DNA of 64,000 bases from Bidens hawaiensis (GCA_021521415.1 JAIQDT010000231.1:124001-188000); one strand, 5' to 3'; counted from the first letter of the stretch, positions 22,254-34,439 are shown. Translations and numbers: made by a program. Notes: generated by a model not told the origin, from the letters alone.

Positions 22254-22528
22254 GGCAGACCTGGCCCATTTATTTAATTAAAGCCCATTATTGTTTTCTT
22301 GGGGAACAAGTTGTTAACCCTAATCTTGTTATTATAAATAGTATCTTGTACTTGTAATTCCTCATCACGAGTGATGCAGAAAGCAATAAGAAAAGTATCC
22401 TGGTTGCAGCACATGGACGTAGGTCAGCCGACCGAACCACGTAAATCTCGTGTGTCATCTTCGTTTATATTTTCTCTTGTAGTATTATTTGTGTTTGTGT
22501 GTGTGTTGCAATACCCGAATCCCTAACA
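22254..22528 (+). repeat. copia-2 3' LTR, right part
   Basis: Continues the LTR after the gypsy insertion and the second GTTGT copy (22249-22253), ending CCCTAACA before target duplication AAGAC. Confidence 0.93.
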
Positions 22529-22533
22529 AAGAC

Positions 22534-22556
22534 CATCTAAGGCTTTGTATAATTGA
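22534..22556 (-). pseudogene. Fragment of the old copia RT
   Basis: The minus strand reads LYKALDGL, the KALYGLKQA region of copia RT that continues at 10244 across the copia-2 insertion. Too short to stand alone, but it fits the two flanking parts of the same relic. Confidence 0.6.
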
Positions 22557-23924
22557 TTGTCGCTATCTAGTAAAAAATAATATTAAACAACTGTCCTAAT
22601 CATCTTAAGCTATTTAGGGCAAGTAGGGTGTCGAACCACAAGGAGTATGTGGTCACTATAACATGTAATCAATTTCTAACCTTATGAAGTAGCAGTTAAG
22701 AGTTATGATCACACTAGGAATAATTTGGTTTTAATATTAAGCAAGAAAATAATTCAAAGTTCAAACAGTTCACAAAAGCAAATCACACCCGGGGTTCAAG
22801 TATGTAACAAACAACAATCTCAAGTCTTTTAACCGATTAATTATCAATAATCAAATCAGGTTGGTTAACTAGTTAAACCTTAGGCATCAACAATTACTAA
22901 CACACGACACTAGTTATCAAACGGTCCTTGCCAATGTGACTTAAATAAGGGCAAATGTACGCTTTATCACATTCAAACTAACAAGGAGTAGTTGATTCAG
23001 CAATTTCTAGTCCTCATCTATCTGATATTTCATCCATTTTAGGTTCAATCAATTTTATAACAACTATCTCCAACATGCGTGGACCTGGAATGACTATGCA
23101 TAGATCACCCCTATTTGTGAACCCTATAAACAAGTATCACATCAACTGGTAAACTACACGTTTTGATCGAAATAAACCAAAACCGACTTAAAGCACAATA
23201 ATACCAAACATCAGTGCTCACAGATTGATAACAAACAATTATAATTAGTTGTTCTTAAAAACATGAGAAAAACTATTATAAATACAATACTCTATGTCCT
23301 GGGTATGACTCGAGAGATTAGCCAAGCATCGTCATCGATAGATCTTCAATTATGATGAGAAAAGCCATTAGAATTAATCAAGAGATAATTGGTAGCCCTA
23401 GAATTCACCCAAAATCGCCTAACAGCGGCTGGAAGTCATGATAACAGTTTAGGGTTCATAAAGTAGAAGATATAGGTCAAAACCCGTTTTTCACGCTTTT
23501 TTATGTCTATCGCATTTCGCGATGGGCATAGCCTCATGTTTTCGCGATACCCGATCAAAGATAACTTCATTTTTGGATTCTTCTCATCAAGAAACCCAAA
23601 ATTCATATATTATGGGTTCCGTAACTCATTTTCTAGCCCAGGATATGCTCATTTTACTTATTAGCCGATCGCTTTTTGTTAACTCACTTGATTAGTTTTA
23701 GCATCGGCTTCAGGTTTCTCGTTCAAACTCTTCCAAAATTATTCTATAACATCCATCTTTCCTTTCTTAGGCTTCCTATATCTTGGAGTTTGTTTAATCA
23801 TCGTTTTAATGGCTCCGGGTTAGCTCGTTTAAGCATCGAACACCTGCAATCATCAAAAAACTCAAAGTAATCATGTTCGTCATATCAAAACTATTAAAAT
23901 ACATGAAATAACACACACATATAT
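22557..23924. mobile_element. Unclassified insertion within the old copia relic
   Basis: About 1.4 kb separates two adjacent parts of the same RT relic, so it is inferred to be inserted. It contains GCAAGTAGGGTGTCGAACC (about 22619) and a run resembling part of the solo-LTR candidate at 29811-31822 (GCAAGTAG...TCGAAC...AAGGAG; also ACACACGACAC). Exact ends and target duplication could not be fixed. No coding frame. Confidence 0.4.
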
Positions 23925-24360
23925 ATACACTCACATGACCATCATTTATCCATATAAAAACCTCACTTGAATGACCATTCAAAAAAGCATTTTTGACATG
24001 AAGCCGATTGAGCTTCCAACTGTTAATAACAAAAATTGAGTGAACAATTCAACCATTGATGCTATTACTACCAGGCTAAACGTGTATGACCCTAGAATTT
24101 GAGTAAATCATCGCACCACAAGTATATCCCATAAATTGTTAAACGTGTCATCCGAGTTGTATTTATTTGGAAAACCCACCGAACCACATTTTCGGTTGAT
24201 GGTCTAGGAATGAGAGAGCAAATAGCATTTTGTTTATGTGTGACATTTTCACATGCATAGCTGCCATCCACCTTGGACCTTTAGCCGCTGATAGATCTAT
24301 ATGTGAGATACTACTTTCACAAGTGAAAGTAAATATATGCCGCATTTAGAAACAAATGTA
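23925..24360 (-). pseudogene. Ty1/copia RT relic, 5' part (minus strand)
   Basis: The minus strand carries, over several frames, AAKGPRWMAAMHVKMSHIN (24290-24230, the usual pre-RT segment), a decayed VPLP/KWVF region near 24170, and SWKLNRLHVKNAFLNGHSSE near 23990, the copia LDVKNAFLNG motif. With 22534-22556 and 9195-10244 it reconstructs one ancestral copia element by order only. Heavily mutated. Confidence 0.75.
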
Positions 24361-24783
24361 TATAGGGTATCAAATTAAGATTTGGATGTCCAAATAATAG
24401 GGCACTTTATATTTCTGTTTTTATTTCGAAGTTTCATTATTGTAGCTTTGTTACATGGAAATCTTTTTGGGACACGCATTTGATGATACTATTTATATTT
24501 CGTATAACCAACACTTGATAAGTAATTACCTTACAAATTATCTAGAGTACCTGGTTAGGTAACTAAGAATTACCAAACCTGTCCCAAACCCATCCCTCTA
24601 CCATCCCAATACCACCCACTTTTATTTTTGTTATGAAATGCACTTTTAAATACTAATTATATACCGTTTTTCTAATACCAAGTAGCACACAAGTCAACGC
24701 CTTATTAATAGTTATATAGGACATCACATTCACATAGTTTTAGCAACACCAGAGTGTAACCATCTCATTACCATATAGCCTCC
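24361..24783 (+). promoter_or_regulatory. Upstream region of the DUF247 pseudogene
   Basis: AT-rich. TATATAG at 24713-24719 lies 65 bp before the ATG and could be the former TATA box. No other regulatory site is evident. Confidence 0.3.
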
Positions 24784-26225
24784 ATGGATCGATCATTGAT
24801 TTCAGACCCTAGAAAGAAAGAATGGGTTAGTGAAAGCTTCAAACATCACCTCGAAATCGACATTGAAATCCCTCCTGTTTCCATCTTCCTAGTACCTGAA
24901 ACCATAATCACAAAAAAACCAAATGCCTATAAACCACAACAAATTGGGTTCGATCTTTATCATCATTTTCGACCTGGACCCTACACCAAAATGCAACAGA
25001 AAAAACGCATGCTGTTGCAAAGGGTCCTGCAAGATCGCAAAATCAATGATTTTGGACTCACTGTCGTCGATAGAATCCAGAAACATGTTAATCGCATTCG
25101 AGCATGTTACGACACGTTCTTGCAAGATGATAATGATTCCATGGCTTGGGTTTTGGCCATCGATGGTCTCTTCTTGCTTAATCTATTCGAGACATATGAC
25201 CGTAAACAACCCGAAGCTGATTCAACCAATAAAAGATTATTGGCACAAGACATTATGATGGTGGAGAACCAAATTCCTTTTATAGTGTTGAAGGAAATCA
25301 ATGAGGCTTTACATTCAACATGTAATTATTTTTCACCATCAATATTTCGATCTTTTAGTGAGATCCACTCACCTCTTGAGTTATGTTTAGCTTTACAAGC
25401 TCCTACCCATGCAGAACATCTGCTCCATTATATGTATCGTTCGATCATAAATAACGTCCCTTTGAAAATGTTACCCCTGTTGAGCTGTACAGAATGCCTC
25501 ATCAAGAATGTTACAAAATGTCTCAAAAGAGTTCCACAGAAAGAAATTGTTCAAGTATATGAACAAACCATCACAAGTCTAAAAACGTTCACCATAAATA
25601 AAACCGCCATCCCTTCAGCTTCCGAACTTTATGGGGTAGAGCTGGATTCCAGTTTCACAATCTAAAGAAAGATGAAGGCATAGATAACATATACGTGGAT
25701 AACAGCAACATTAAACTGCCTGTTATTACGTTGAATAACGATTCAGAGGTTATATTAAGAAATTTGGTTGCTTATGAAACACTAATCCCCTGCCCCAATC
25801 GGCTTCCGCTCAATGAATACATGGGTTTGATGTGTGGGCTCGTCAAGAATGCTGACGACGTGCAGCTTCTTAAAAAGGAGAACATCATCAAAAGTGATTT
25901 GGGTGAGGATGAAGTTGTCAAAATCTTTGTTGGGATGAGTAGTTCTATAATGAGCTTAAACACCAAAGAGAAATCCAAGTAGCAAAACAGGATAGATGAA
26001 GTTAACAAGGTTTATGAAAGTAACCCAAGGATCAAGGCGTCTTTGTTCTTGAATAAACATTGTAGATGCATTGTGGGGGATACATGGAAGATTGTAGCAT
26101 ACGTGATTAGCAATGTGACAATGCTCATGTTATCGTACCAAGATTATTGTGATGTTTATGGTTGCGATAAAAGGGTCACATTGTTGCCATACGCTTCTAG
26201 TTGGCCTCAGAACGGACGGGCATGA
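24784..26225 (+). pseudogene. DUF247 family protein, broken by frameshift and nonsense codon
   Basis: Plant-specific DUF247 family, generally a single-domain protein of 400-550 residues with a C-terminal membrane segment. The intact N-terminal frame (24784-25665, 293 codons, ATG in CTCCATGG context) shows the family opening IPPVSIFLVPE, YHHFRPGPY, DGLFLLNLFE and the hallmark VENQIPFIVLKEI (residue about 160). At about 25640-25660 the frame shifts: the continuation (FQFHNLKKDEGIDNIYV, RNLVAYE, NEYMGLMCGLVKNADDVQLL) is in the third frame. That frame has a TAG at 25980-25982 and resumes to the C-terminal hydrophobic segment WKIVAYVISNVTMLMLSY (about 26085-26140), with the likely original end near 26180. 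Single exon, as usual for the family. Some DUF247 genes act in self-incompatibility in grasses; nothing here supports that role. Confidence 0.85.
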
Positions 26226-26639
26226 GGCTGAACCGTCATTACAAAAACTCAGTTTCTAACATCACCGTCTTCTAAGGTTGTTAAATCCTCTCCAAGGGAC
26301 AACTTGTCGTTTCCTATGGGACCATGGAGATAACCCACGAAGGAGTTCAAAAGAATTTTATCCTACTTAGGGAGTTTTTGAATGATTATCTTCAAGAAGA
26401 ATGTTCGATCAAAAGGGGTGAGAGTTCGACTATCCTGTAACGAAGAGCCAGGAATAACAGTCTCTCATATGCCAAACCTTGAAAATACTACTACACCTTC
26501 TCCAGCAAGTCGAAACACTCCTACACTATACTTGACCAATGATGGTGGAATCTAAACCTTTGGAGGATAAGATTAACTTCTTTTCCAAGGGACCAAAGAG
26601 AAAACTATGGAGCAGCTACTTCAACTAGCTTAGCCCGCT
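26226..26639. other. Intergenic DNA, probably decayed retroelement
   Basis: Short open stretches on plus but no recognisable domain. It precedes the gypsy gag relic and may be its leader or N-terminus. Confidence 0.35.
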
Positions 26640-28048
26640 ATACCACCTCCCACAGCAACTATCGTTAAAAAGGCTTTAAGATATTTTAACTTGGCAAGAA
26701 GCATGGGCAGGTCCATGCCAATCGCTGCCAACTACTAAATGCCTTCGTCATTTACTCATCCCGGGCTCACGTACCCAAATATGGCGGCAACTCTAATCTT
26801 AACCTAGTATGGTTAGCCATGGCCAGGATACTTCACGTAGCAGGTACCTTTTGGCTTCCCCGCCATAAATCAGCCAGCTCGCACACTAGTCTAGGATAAC
26901 GCGTCAAGAAACGATGTTGGCCCGACACATCTTGAACCTTACTCACCTTACAAACTAGCACCCTACCTTGCTTTTCTAAGCAGATAGCCAAATTTGAGTT
27001 CAAAACCAAGATCAAGATGCCGACTAACGTGAAAACTTATAGCGGGACCGAAGACCCAAAGGATCATTTACAACTGCTCATTGGAACCGCTACAGTTAAA
27101 AGGTGGAACAATGCTGTGTGTTGCCACATGTTTATGCAAACCCTCTTAGGTCCAGCTCGTTAATTGTTCTTATGGCTACCATCTAGAAGCATGTGCTCCT
27201 TCGACGACCTATGAGAAAATTTTCTGAAAAACTTCACTCAACAAAAAAGATGTACCAATGTGTTGCGGTGTTACACCATATCCTACAAAAGGATCACGAA
27301 GAATTGAAGACCTTCATTGAAAGGTACAAAAGAAAAGGTTTAAGCTATAGTGGAGCCATAGAAAAGATGCGTGTTTTCGTTTCATGAATGCAATCCAACC
27401 CTAGAAGCTTTTTAGGAGGTTCCTCGAGAACATCCCTCAAACCTTGAAAGAAGCATTTTAAAGAGGTGAGGCTTACCTCAAAGATGAGAAAGCTTGCAAC
27501 CCTTTGTCGAAAGGCCGTAAGCCTTACCAGCACAAGAGATATGGTGACAAGGGAAGGTCATCTCATCAGAAGAAACAAGAGAAAAGATCCCAATCTTCTC
27601 AGTTTTAACCAAAACTCCACAAGAGATCCTGGCTACCGAGGAGGCTAAGTACAGCTTTCGACATCCCCGTCCCATCTCTAAACAAATTTGCAAATGCGAT
27701 GCAGGGATGTTTTGGGATTTCCATAACGATGTTGGTTGCCATACTAACGAGCGCTTCCAACTTAAAAAAGAATCAGGAGGCAATGAAGACTGATGAATTG
27801 GCACACCTCCTAAGAGATCAGCCAGAAAAGAAGGATAAAAAGAAGGTGGCCAAGATAAACATGATAAGTTTTGGGGGAGGAAGAAACATTAAGCGGCAAA
27901 GAACTAATGCTTGGAACCAACAACCTATATGTTTCCCTCCTTCAAATCCACGCAACAGAATTGTAACCCCGATACTCATAGAAGCTAAAATCGATGGCTT
28001 CCCATTGATCGAGTCTACATGGACTGTGCGGCAGCTACTGACATCGTG
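26640..28048 (+). pseudogene. Ty3/gypsy gag-protease relic, Tat/Ogre-like
   Basis: Gag segments appear in shifting frames: KTYSGTEDPKDHLQLLIGTA near 27030-27085, NNAVCCHMFMQTLLGPAR near 27108, FDDL...FLKNFTQQKRCTNV near 27200-27255, LKTFIERYKRKGLSYSG near 27307, and LAHLLRDQPEKKDKK near 27798. The end of a protease active site, MDCAAATDIVYF, lies at about 28019-28054. Many stops and frameshifts. It ends abruptly at 28048 against family X LTR sequence. Gag style suggests the non-chromodomain Tat group, with moderate certainty. Confidence 0.65.
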
Positions 28049-28255
28049 TATTTCATACTATATATATATTCAAACAAATGCATACGTGTAATTGAGGGTG
28101 ACTTAATCAAACATACGTGCTACTAGCTTACTTATGTTAACTCGTTTAATCGCATTTATTACGCTTGTCATTAATCTAAAGTGAGTTTATCATTCCCCTA
28201 TTTTACCAACTTTTCTAACTGTTTTGGGGACATATGCGTACATATCCGTATTTCA

Positions 28256-28307
<52 letters not shown>

Positions 28308-28842
28308 AACAAATGCATACGTGTAATTGTGAGTGACTTAATCAAACATACGTGCTACTTGCTCACTTGTGTTACTATTCATTCGTTCGTATATTGGGAT
28401 TACTATTCATGCATTCGTATAGTGGGTGTTCCTGCTATTGACCAACGCCCGATTCGCTTGGCAACGGTCTACATACTTGTTTATGGTTTGATTATATTTA
28501 CCGCACTTATCACGTTATGCTTATTTATATTATTGTGTCAAAACTACTGATATTCTCACTCAACTTTATGTTGACAAACTCCATTTTATACGCATATACA
28601 GGTTGCTTGTATTGAAGATTGAAGTTTGGACACGCAGACAAGACCTTAGGATATAATCAAGATAAATATTAATTGAGCTTATGTTCATATTTGTATATTG
28701 TTTGTTATAATTGGATGATGTGTGTATTATTTTAATAAAGTAATTAATTAGATATTGTCACATTTTATATATGATAGTATCTTCGAGCTGTGAACAATCG
28801 GATCACGCCCCGGCATTTCCACCTTAGGTTGGGTTGTGACAT
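28049..28842 (+). repeat. Family X gypsy LTR, 3' portion, plus strand
   Basis: Matches the terminal part of the X LTR on the opposite strand at 45058-45760: donor-like AAAGTGAGT (28178-28186), CCCC (28195)...GGGG (28226), hairpin region with CGCCCGATTCGCTTGGCAAC (28446), CTCACT plus CAACTTTATGTTG (28561-28573), acceptor-like ATACAG|GTTGC (AG 28600-28601), end GGTTGTGACA at 28842. A TA-rich block (TTTCATACTATATATA) occurs twice 200 bp apart (28051, 28251), the second with a (TA)n run at 28258-28305. The U3 part is missing. Confidence 0.75.
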
Positions 28843-29613
28843 TTGTGTTGGATCAGTCAGCTCACTCAAGGCTCAAGACGCGTTTAGTATCTTATTTTAT
28901 CGTTTAACTCGCCTAATTAATAAGGTGAGTAATCACTCCCCTATTTTACTGATTTCAAAACCTTTTGGGGACCTTATGCGTACCTTATAATAGTTTTATA
29001 TATCTTATTTACATAACTTGCAAATATCAAATAATGTGTTGTTGATCAATAGAATGTTAAACATACGCTAACTGCTTACATGCTTGTTTATTTTATCGCA
29101 TTCAGAGAGGTCCATCATAATCACATTAAAGTATGATCATACACCGTCTTAGTATCCAAAGATCTTGTTCGTGAGTTATGGCTAAACGACACCATTATTT
29201 GTATTTAGTTCGTCTTAGTAGCCATCGACCGTGTTCTTGATTCATGGCCAAACGACACCAATTACTTGCTTTCATTTGATTGTTAATACTCATGATATTG
29301 ATTTGTATATTTCATATATAATATATATTTATTATCAAAAGCTGGTGATTACTTACTCGACATGTGTTGTTGACAAACCTATTTTTACGCATATTGTCGG
29401 ATGTTTATCTTAGATGGTTGAAGTTATTGAATAACCTAGTTTATTTGGCTTTTAGGTTATTAAAATAAACAAGAGTATTTGATTTATTAGGTTATTTGTA
29501 ATTTCTTTGGAATTTTGTATACTTGATTTGAATTTAATAAAATAATTAGATATTATCACTAATAGTGTATGTTAGTGCATTGTGAGTTGTGAACCAACAA
29601 TTTGCGCCTCGGC
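28843..29613 (+). repeat. Second partial family X LTR, plus strand, cut by the minus X element
   Basis: Again only the LTR 3' portion: donor-like AAGGTGAGT (28922-28930), CCCC (28938)...GGGG (28967), a degenerate ACTCGACATGTGTTG (29353-29367), and GAACCAACAATTTGCGCCTC before 29613. The missing last bases (ATTCTACTGTAGGTGTG) continue at 47405, on the other side of the minus-strand X element. Confidence 0.7.
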
Positions 29614-29810
29614 TGTCACACCCCAACCTAAGGCGGAAATGTCGGGGCGTGATCCGATTGCTCACAGCTCGAAGATACTATCATAAGTATAAATGACAAT
29701 ATCTAATTAATTATTTTATTTCAATTATACACGCACATAACTCAAATACCACAACCAATTCAAATAAAGAAATACAACATGTTAAATTCATGCATGTCTT
29801 CATTATAACC

Positions 29811-31531
29811 TGGTGTGCATCGGATGATATGTCTAAAAGAATGAATGACCCTCACAACTAAGCTTTAAATTTAAAACGAAAATCCTAACCACACACAACC
29901 AGCAAGTGTACCGATCGCAAGTAGTATAGACCTAGGAAGTCCAAGTATCGAACACGAGGACACGTATAAACGCTAATGATCACTAACCCTAGACAAGACC
30001 TACCAAAAAATAATATTTAATTGATTTTAATTTTGGTTTTTTTTTAATTTAAACTAATTTAACTAACTTACTTAACTTAATGGAGCTAACGAGAAAACTT
30101 AACGAAACTAACGAGGTTTTAACGAATATAGAGAAACAACTACCTAGGCAAGATTCCTATTGACAGTTCAACGGCTAACGGAATTAACTAGTCACACGAC
30201 ACCGGGATCGTAAAAATAAATAAATCAACTAAGGCTCACTAAAGTTCGCTAGATCACCTCTCGGTCTCACCAACTAACCCTCATGAATCTAAGAAGATTG
30301 AATACCGGGATAAAGATTACTAAGGTACCCTAATGATGCATCTCCTCTTGGACTCAACGACACAAAACCCGCTAAAAAATTGGTACTAGCAACTCTAGGG
30401 ATAAAGGGGTAACAATATTTAACTTGATCTAGGACACCTATTCGCACGTAAATCTAAACCGAACAAGACCAAATCTCGCTCTCGATCAATTCTAACCTAG
30501 CCGAATAAAGAAACTAGACAAACCGACTTCCTATTACCTCTCGGTCTCAAGAAAGGTGAACCTATTGAATTTTAATAATTAATTGCATAAAAGATTCCTA
30601 TGGTCTTGCTAACCACAAATAGATCAAAAATACCAAGTCTATGAACTAAACGTAGAACCCTAACCGAACGACACATAATCAATCAATCAAAGTTATACGC
30701 GGAATCAAAAGCAATAATTATATAAAAACAATATTTTAACACATCCAAGATCAAATTATATAAAGCTTTTCAATAATAATCATGTCGTGTAACAAGTCAA
30801 AACCAAGTAAGCCGTCAAACAAAATCAGTATTCATCTCAACCTAGGTAATTCAAGTATTTAGCTACCCATAATAATGAATGAAAACAAAACAAATCTAGT
30901 AGCAAAACTCATGTCTAACAATTCTTGAAGAAAAGAATGTTTAACAAATAAAACCAACAAATAAATGAACCTTATTACTCCCAATTCTTACCGTAGGGTT
31001 CTTTGGTTTTACTTGTAAAAACCCACGGTCCTCCTGAATGAATATATTCCAGCCACCACGCTCCAAGAACAAGTGGATTCCTTTTCGTATGCTAGTGGTC
31101 TTTCCAATACACAGTTGCCGTCAACTCCTCCGATTTATTCCTCTGCACAGTATCCAATCAACAAAATTAACTCTTTCGTCTTCTTGCTCAAAGACCAGCC
31201 TCCAAACTCAATTTCTTGCTGCCGACGCCACTGTTGACTTGTCTTTTGTGTTTTGCGGGTTTTATTCCAAACCGCCCGTAGGTTTTTTTTCTTCCTTTCT
31301 TTTATAATTGCCAAACCCTATTAAAATATTGTAGACATCACCGACTCCAAACCAAAAACCCCTACTAATCCAGCCCAGCTTCAAATTTATTTAACGAGCC
31401 CAATACTTACTGAGAGTTCATGATAATTTTACTCTAGTGGGCCACACTTCAAGACTTCAACGTATTTACTGTGTGCAACAAAAAACGACAATTATTAAAA
31501 TCAATAACACACACAGCTCTTAAATTGCTTG

Positions 31532-31567
<36 letters not shown>

Positions 31568-31822
31568 TTTTTAAGAAATGTGTATAATAATAATAACAAC
31601 AATAACTAATAATATATTCCGTTAGTCTCAAGTTTAGTAAAAAGACTCCGTTTTGACTCAATGACTCTTGAAACCTTTAAACTCACATGTGAAACAAATA
31701 TTAATAATATTAAATAAAAATTTGACTCAAAACCACTTAAAAGTATAATAATATATATAAATGAGACCACGTCATTAATATGGAATATTTATATAATAAT
31801 ATATATAAATGAGACCACATCA
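29811..31822. mobile_element. Solo-LTR-like insertion, 2012 bp
   Basis: Bounded by TGGTGTGC and ACCACATCA and flanked by perfect direct repeats TAACC (29806-29810, 31823-31827). An LTR without the insertion is present at 45058-47399, which proves the insertion. TG...CA ends plus a 5-bp duplication point to an LTR retrotransposon, and I see no paired LTRs, primer site or coding frame inside, so a solo LTR is most likely. On the minus strand TTATAAAAG near 31298-31306 could be its TATA box. A (TA)n run lies at 31533-31562, and the last 28 bp are repeated 48 bp upstream. Family not recognised. Confidence 0.65.
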
Positions 31823-32699
31823 TAACCCTAAAGTCTTTCTAAGGGTCCATACTTCAACTTCATGTAACATGCATATGCGTAGAAAACAGAGTTTGTCAAC
31901 AACACATGTTGAGTGAGTTTATCACCAGTTTTGCACCAAAAATAAGGTTAATAAAATAAATAAGCAAAACGTAATAAATGTGGTAATGAAATCAATCCAT
32001 AAGCAAATAGATTGTCAATTAAACCATTGCCAAGCAAATTGGACGCTGTTAAATCAACCATGAGAAAATAAATAGAATAAGACCGTTGCCAAGCGAATCG
32101 GGCAGTGGTCAATAGAATGAGAACCCTCTCCAAGGGGATATGTCAAACGATTGCATACAAAAACAAATAAGCACATAAGTAGATTTGATTAATCACACAC
32201 AATTACACGTTTGTTATTTTTTATATGTATGTGTGTATATATAGATATGTATGTATAGTATGATATACGGATATGTCCCCAAAACGTTTGTGAAAACCGA
32301 GTAAAATAGGGGAATGATAAAACTTACCTGGTCGATTAAGCCAAACGAGAATGTTTACGACATGAACGATTATCATGCTCTTCAAGAATTACCGACAAGG
32401 ATCCTAATTAAATGATATTACGAGTGAATTATAATGATATAATATGTATAACGAATTTAAGATTTCGATGTGAATTGAGTTACAATTATGATTTGTATGT
32501 TATGAATTGAACGATTGATCTCAACGGATTTATTTTTATCGTTTAATTATAAAAATCGTTGTTTATCGTATAATCGAGCTTACAAATAATTATATTTTGG
32601 AAATTCTAACGAAATTCGATGGTAAAAGTATATTTAACACCTTTAATACGTTAGATACGTTTATTATAGTTTTGTTTTAAAACAGATAATACATATATA

Positions 32700-32740
<41 letters not shown>

Positions 32741-32925
32741 ATATATACATATATATATATATATAGATATAGATACCTGAAAACTTATAACGAGATTATT
32801 TGACACGAACCGTTTAACTCTAGGACGTCGGTTAATTAAATATTGTTTACTTTGTATTTAATATTAAATATAATATATTATAAATAATTAAAACCATTTA
32901 AAACACTCAAAATAAGAAAAATACC

Positions 32926-33018
32926 AAAAAAAAGGGCCGGCCAGGACTCGAACCCGCGCTTGATGGCCGGAACTGTATTGAGCACACACACACTAGCCAA
33001 CTGGGCTAGGGTGTTAGC
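32926..33018 (-). ncRNA. tRNA-like pol III cassette in family X 3' LTR
   Basis: On minus, A-box-like TAGCCCAGTTGGCTAGTG (about 33008-32991, which also folds as a D-arm TAGCC/GGCTA), then 36 nt, then B-box-like GGTTCGAGTCCT (32954-32943), then GGCCGGCCC and a run of eight T (32933-32926). Spacing and terminator fit a tRNA-derived pol III unit. A full cloverleaf with acceptor stem is not evident, so this is not a working tRNA. Confidence 0.55.
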
Positions 33019-33828
33019 AGGTTATATTTTATAAACGGTTAACTTTATACAAAAACAAACAAAAACCCAATTTTAATCATAAACCCTAGATACAACAATT
33101 GATCAATCCATTCTATGTTTATCAAATTAATGTTAGGGCTTTTGTCAAACGATGTTAGACGAATTCAACCACCCAACTTTTTACCTGATTCGATGTTTAT
33201 ACACAGGTTAATTTGATCCAATGGGGTCGACACTTGAGGACGACGAACAAGCTTCAACGAGACGATGATAATTAAATTAAACATAGGGCTTATGTTGGCG
33301 CTGAGACTATAGATGTGCAGACGTGAAGAATTGTATTTTGATCAACCCTAAGCCATATATTCAATTTTAGGTCACGATGGTTAGTTTATAAATCAATTCG
33401 CGTCGTTATAAGATCTTGTTTCCTAATTATTGATGTTAGTTAGGCCGAATATAGTATGAGGAATCATAAACGGGATTTGATTCCTAATTTAGTTTGATAA
33501 TTATGGCTCAAGAAATCTAAACGGGTTCACAGTTTGGGTAAACGGGTCTTGGGTTACGGGTTACTGGTCATGGGTGATGGGTTATGAAAGTAATAGGTGA
33601 AAATTGCACTTTAGTCCCTGAAGAATTTAGATGGAAACAATAAAGGTTTAAAGTATACTTTTGGGTTAAAATTGAACATTTTCTAAAGTTATAAATATAA
33701 TAAATAAATATAAATTGTATAGAATTTCCTCGATAAACGTGATACCTTTTAGTGATAAATTTCCCGAACATGATTCGGGTTGGGTTAATCATAAGCGAAT
33801 ACGGGTTTGAAAAATCTGAGATGTTACA

Positions 33829-34434
33829 GTCTCCCCTACTTTAGTGAATTTCGTCCCGAAATTAAGGAAAACCAAAACGTCGTCGTTTTGAAAATAATTA
33901 AACTTTAAGGAAAATATCATGACATAGAACTTTCAATAACCGAAGCAACGCTTCAAATGACAATCTGATAAGGGCACTTATATATAGGATGTACCAACAG
34001 CGTATCCACCATGTCCTTATCATTTCATCATTCGTACAGTTACCCAAGCTACCTTAGGTTCTAGATCATGACACATAATTACACGTATTATGATTTCCAT
34101 GCGAGGATTTGGATAATTATGTATGCATCCATAATTACTCTTATCGTCGGATGGTCCGCATAATCTGTTCCATCTTGTGGGTGATTAAACATTGAAAATA
34201 ACAGTTTTAAAAGAAAACAATTGTTTTTGATAATTCGAAATATAATTTCATATTATAATTAATAAATGTTCTAGTTGAGTTAATAAAACCGTGAGATTTC
34301 GGAAACCTCGTTTTGTTTTTAAAAGTAAAATTTTGAAAAATGAAGTAAAATAAATTTGGTGAAACATATGTTATTAAGATAATCGAGAATAAGAAAATGA
34401 GATAGGAGTACAAGATTCTACTATATTAACTTTG
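33829..34434 (-). other. Family X 3' untranslated region and polypurine tract
   Basis: The minus strand ends GTAGGGGAGAC (33839-33829) directly before the 3' LTR, preceded by TTTCGGGACGAAATTCAC, the typical chromovirus-like 3' end. No coding frame. Confidence 0.7.
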
Positions 34435-34439
34435 ATAAA

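Larger units (their letters stand above)
10245..22528 (+). mobile_element. Ty1/copia gag-only element (copia-2), split by a gypsy insertion
   Basis: LTRs of about 351 bp at 10245-10595 and 12875-12951 plus 22254-22528, perfect 5-bp target duplication AAGAC at 10240-10244 and 22529-22533, primer site TGGTATCAAGAGC, and a gag-protease frame. Without the nested gypsy the element is about 3.0 kb. There is no integrase, RT or RNase H between gag and the 3' LTR, so it would need enzymes in trans, as described for TR-GAG elements. The LTR copies are about 95% identical by eye, much older than the gypsy inside. Confidence 0.92.
29614..33828 (-). repeat. Family X 3' LTR (minus), interrupted
   Basis: Starts (minus) TGTAACATCTC at 33828 and ends GGGTGTGACA at 29614. 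About 2.2 kb after removing the 2012-bp insertion; shorter than the 5' LTR, which has extra AT-rich blocks near 46017-46083 and 46220-46330. The acceptor-like CAGG of the 5' copy is CATG here. Confidence 0.85.

Noticed and set aside
31038..31307. 89-codon frame in the solo-LTR-like insertion
   Set aside because: No domain; the opposite strand has the promoter-like TTATAAAAG, so the frame is probably antisense chance.
32926..33018. A genuine tRNA gene
   Set aside because: A and B boxes are present but a full acceptor stem and a standard anticodon arm are not, and the same sequence sits in both LTRs of a retroelement.
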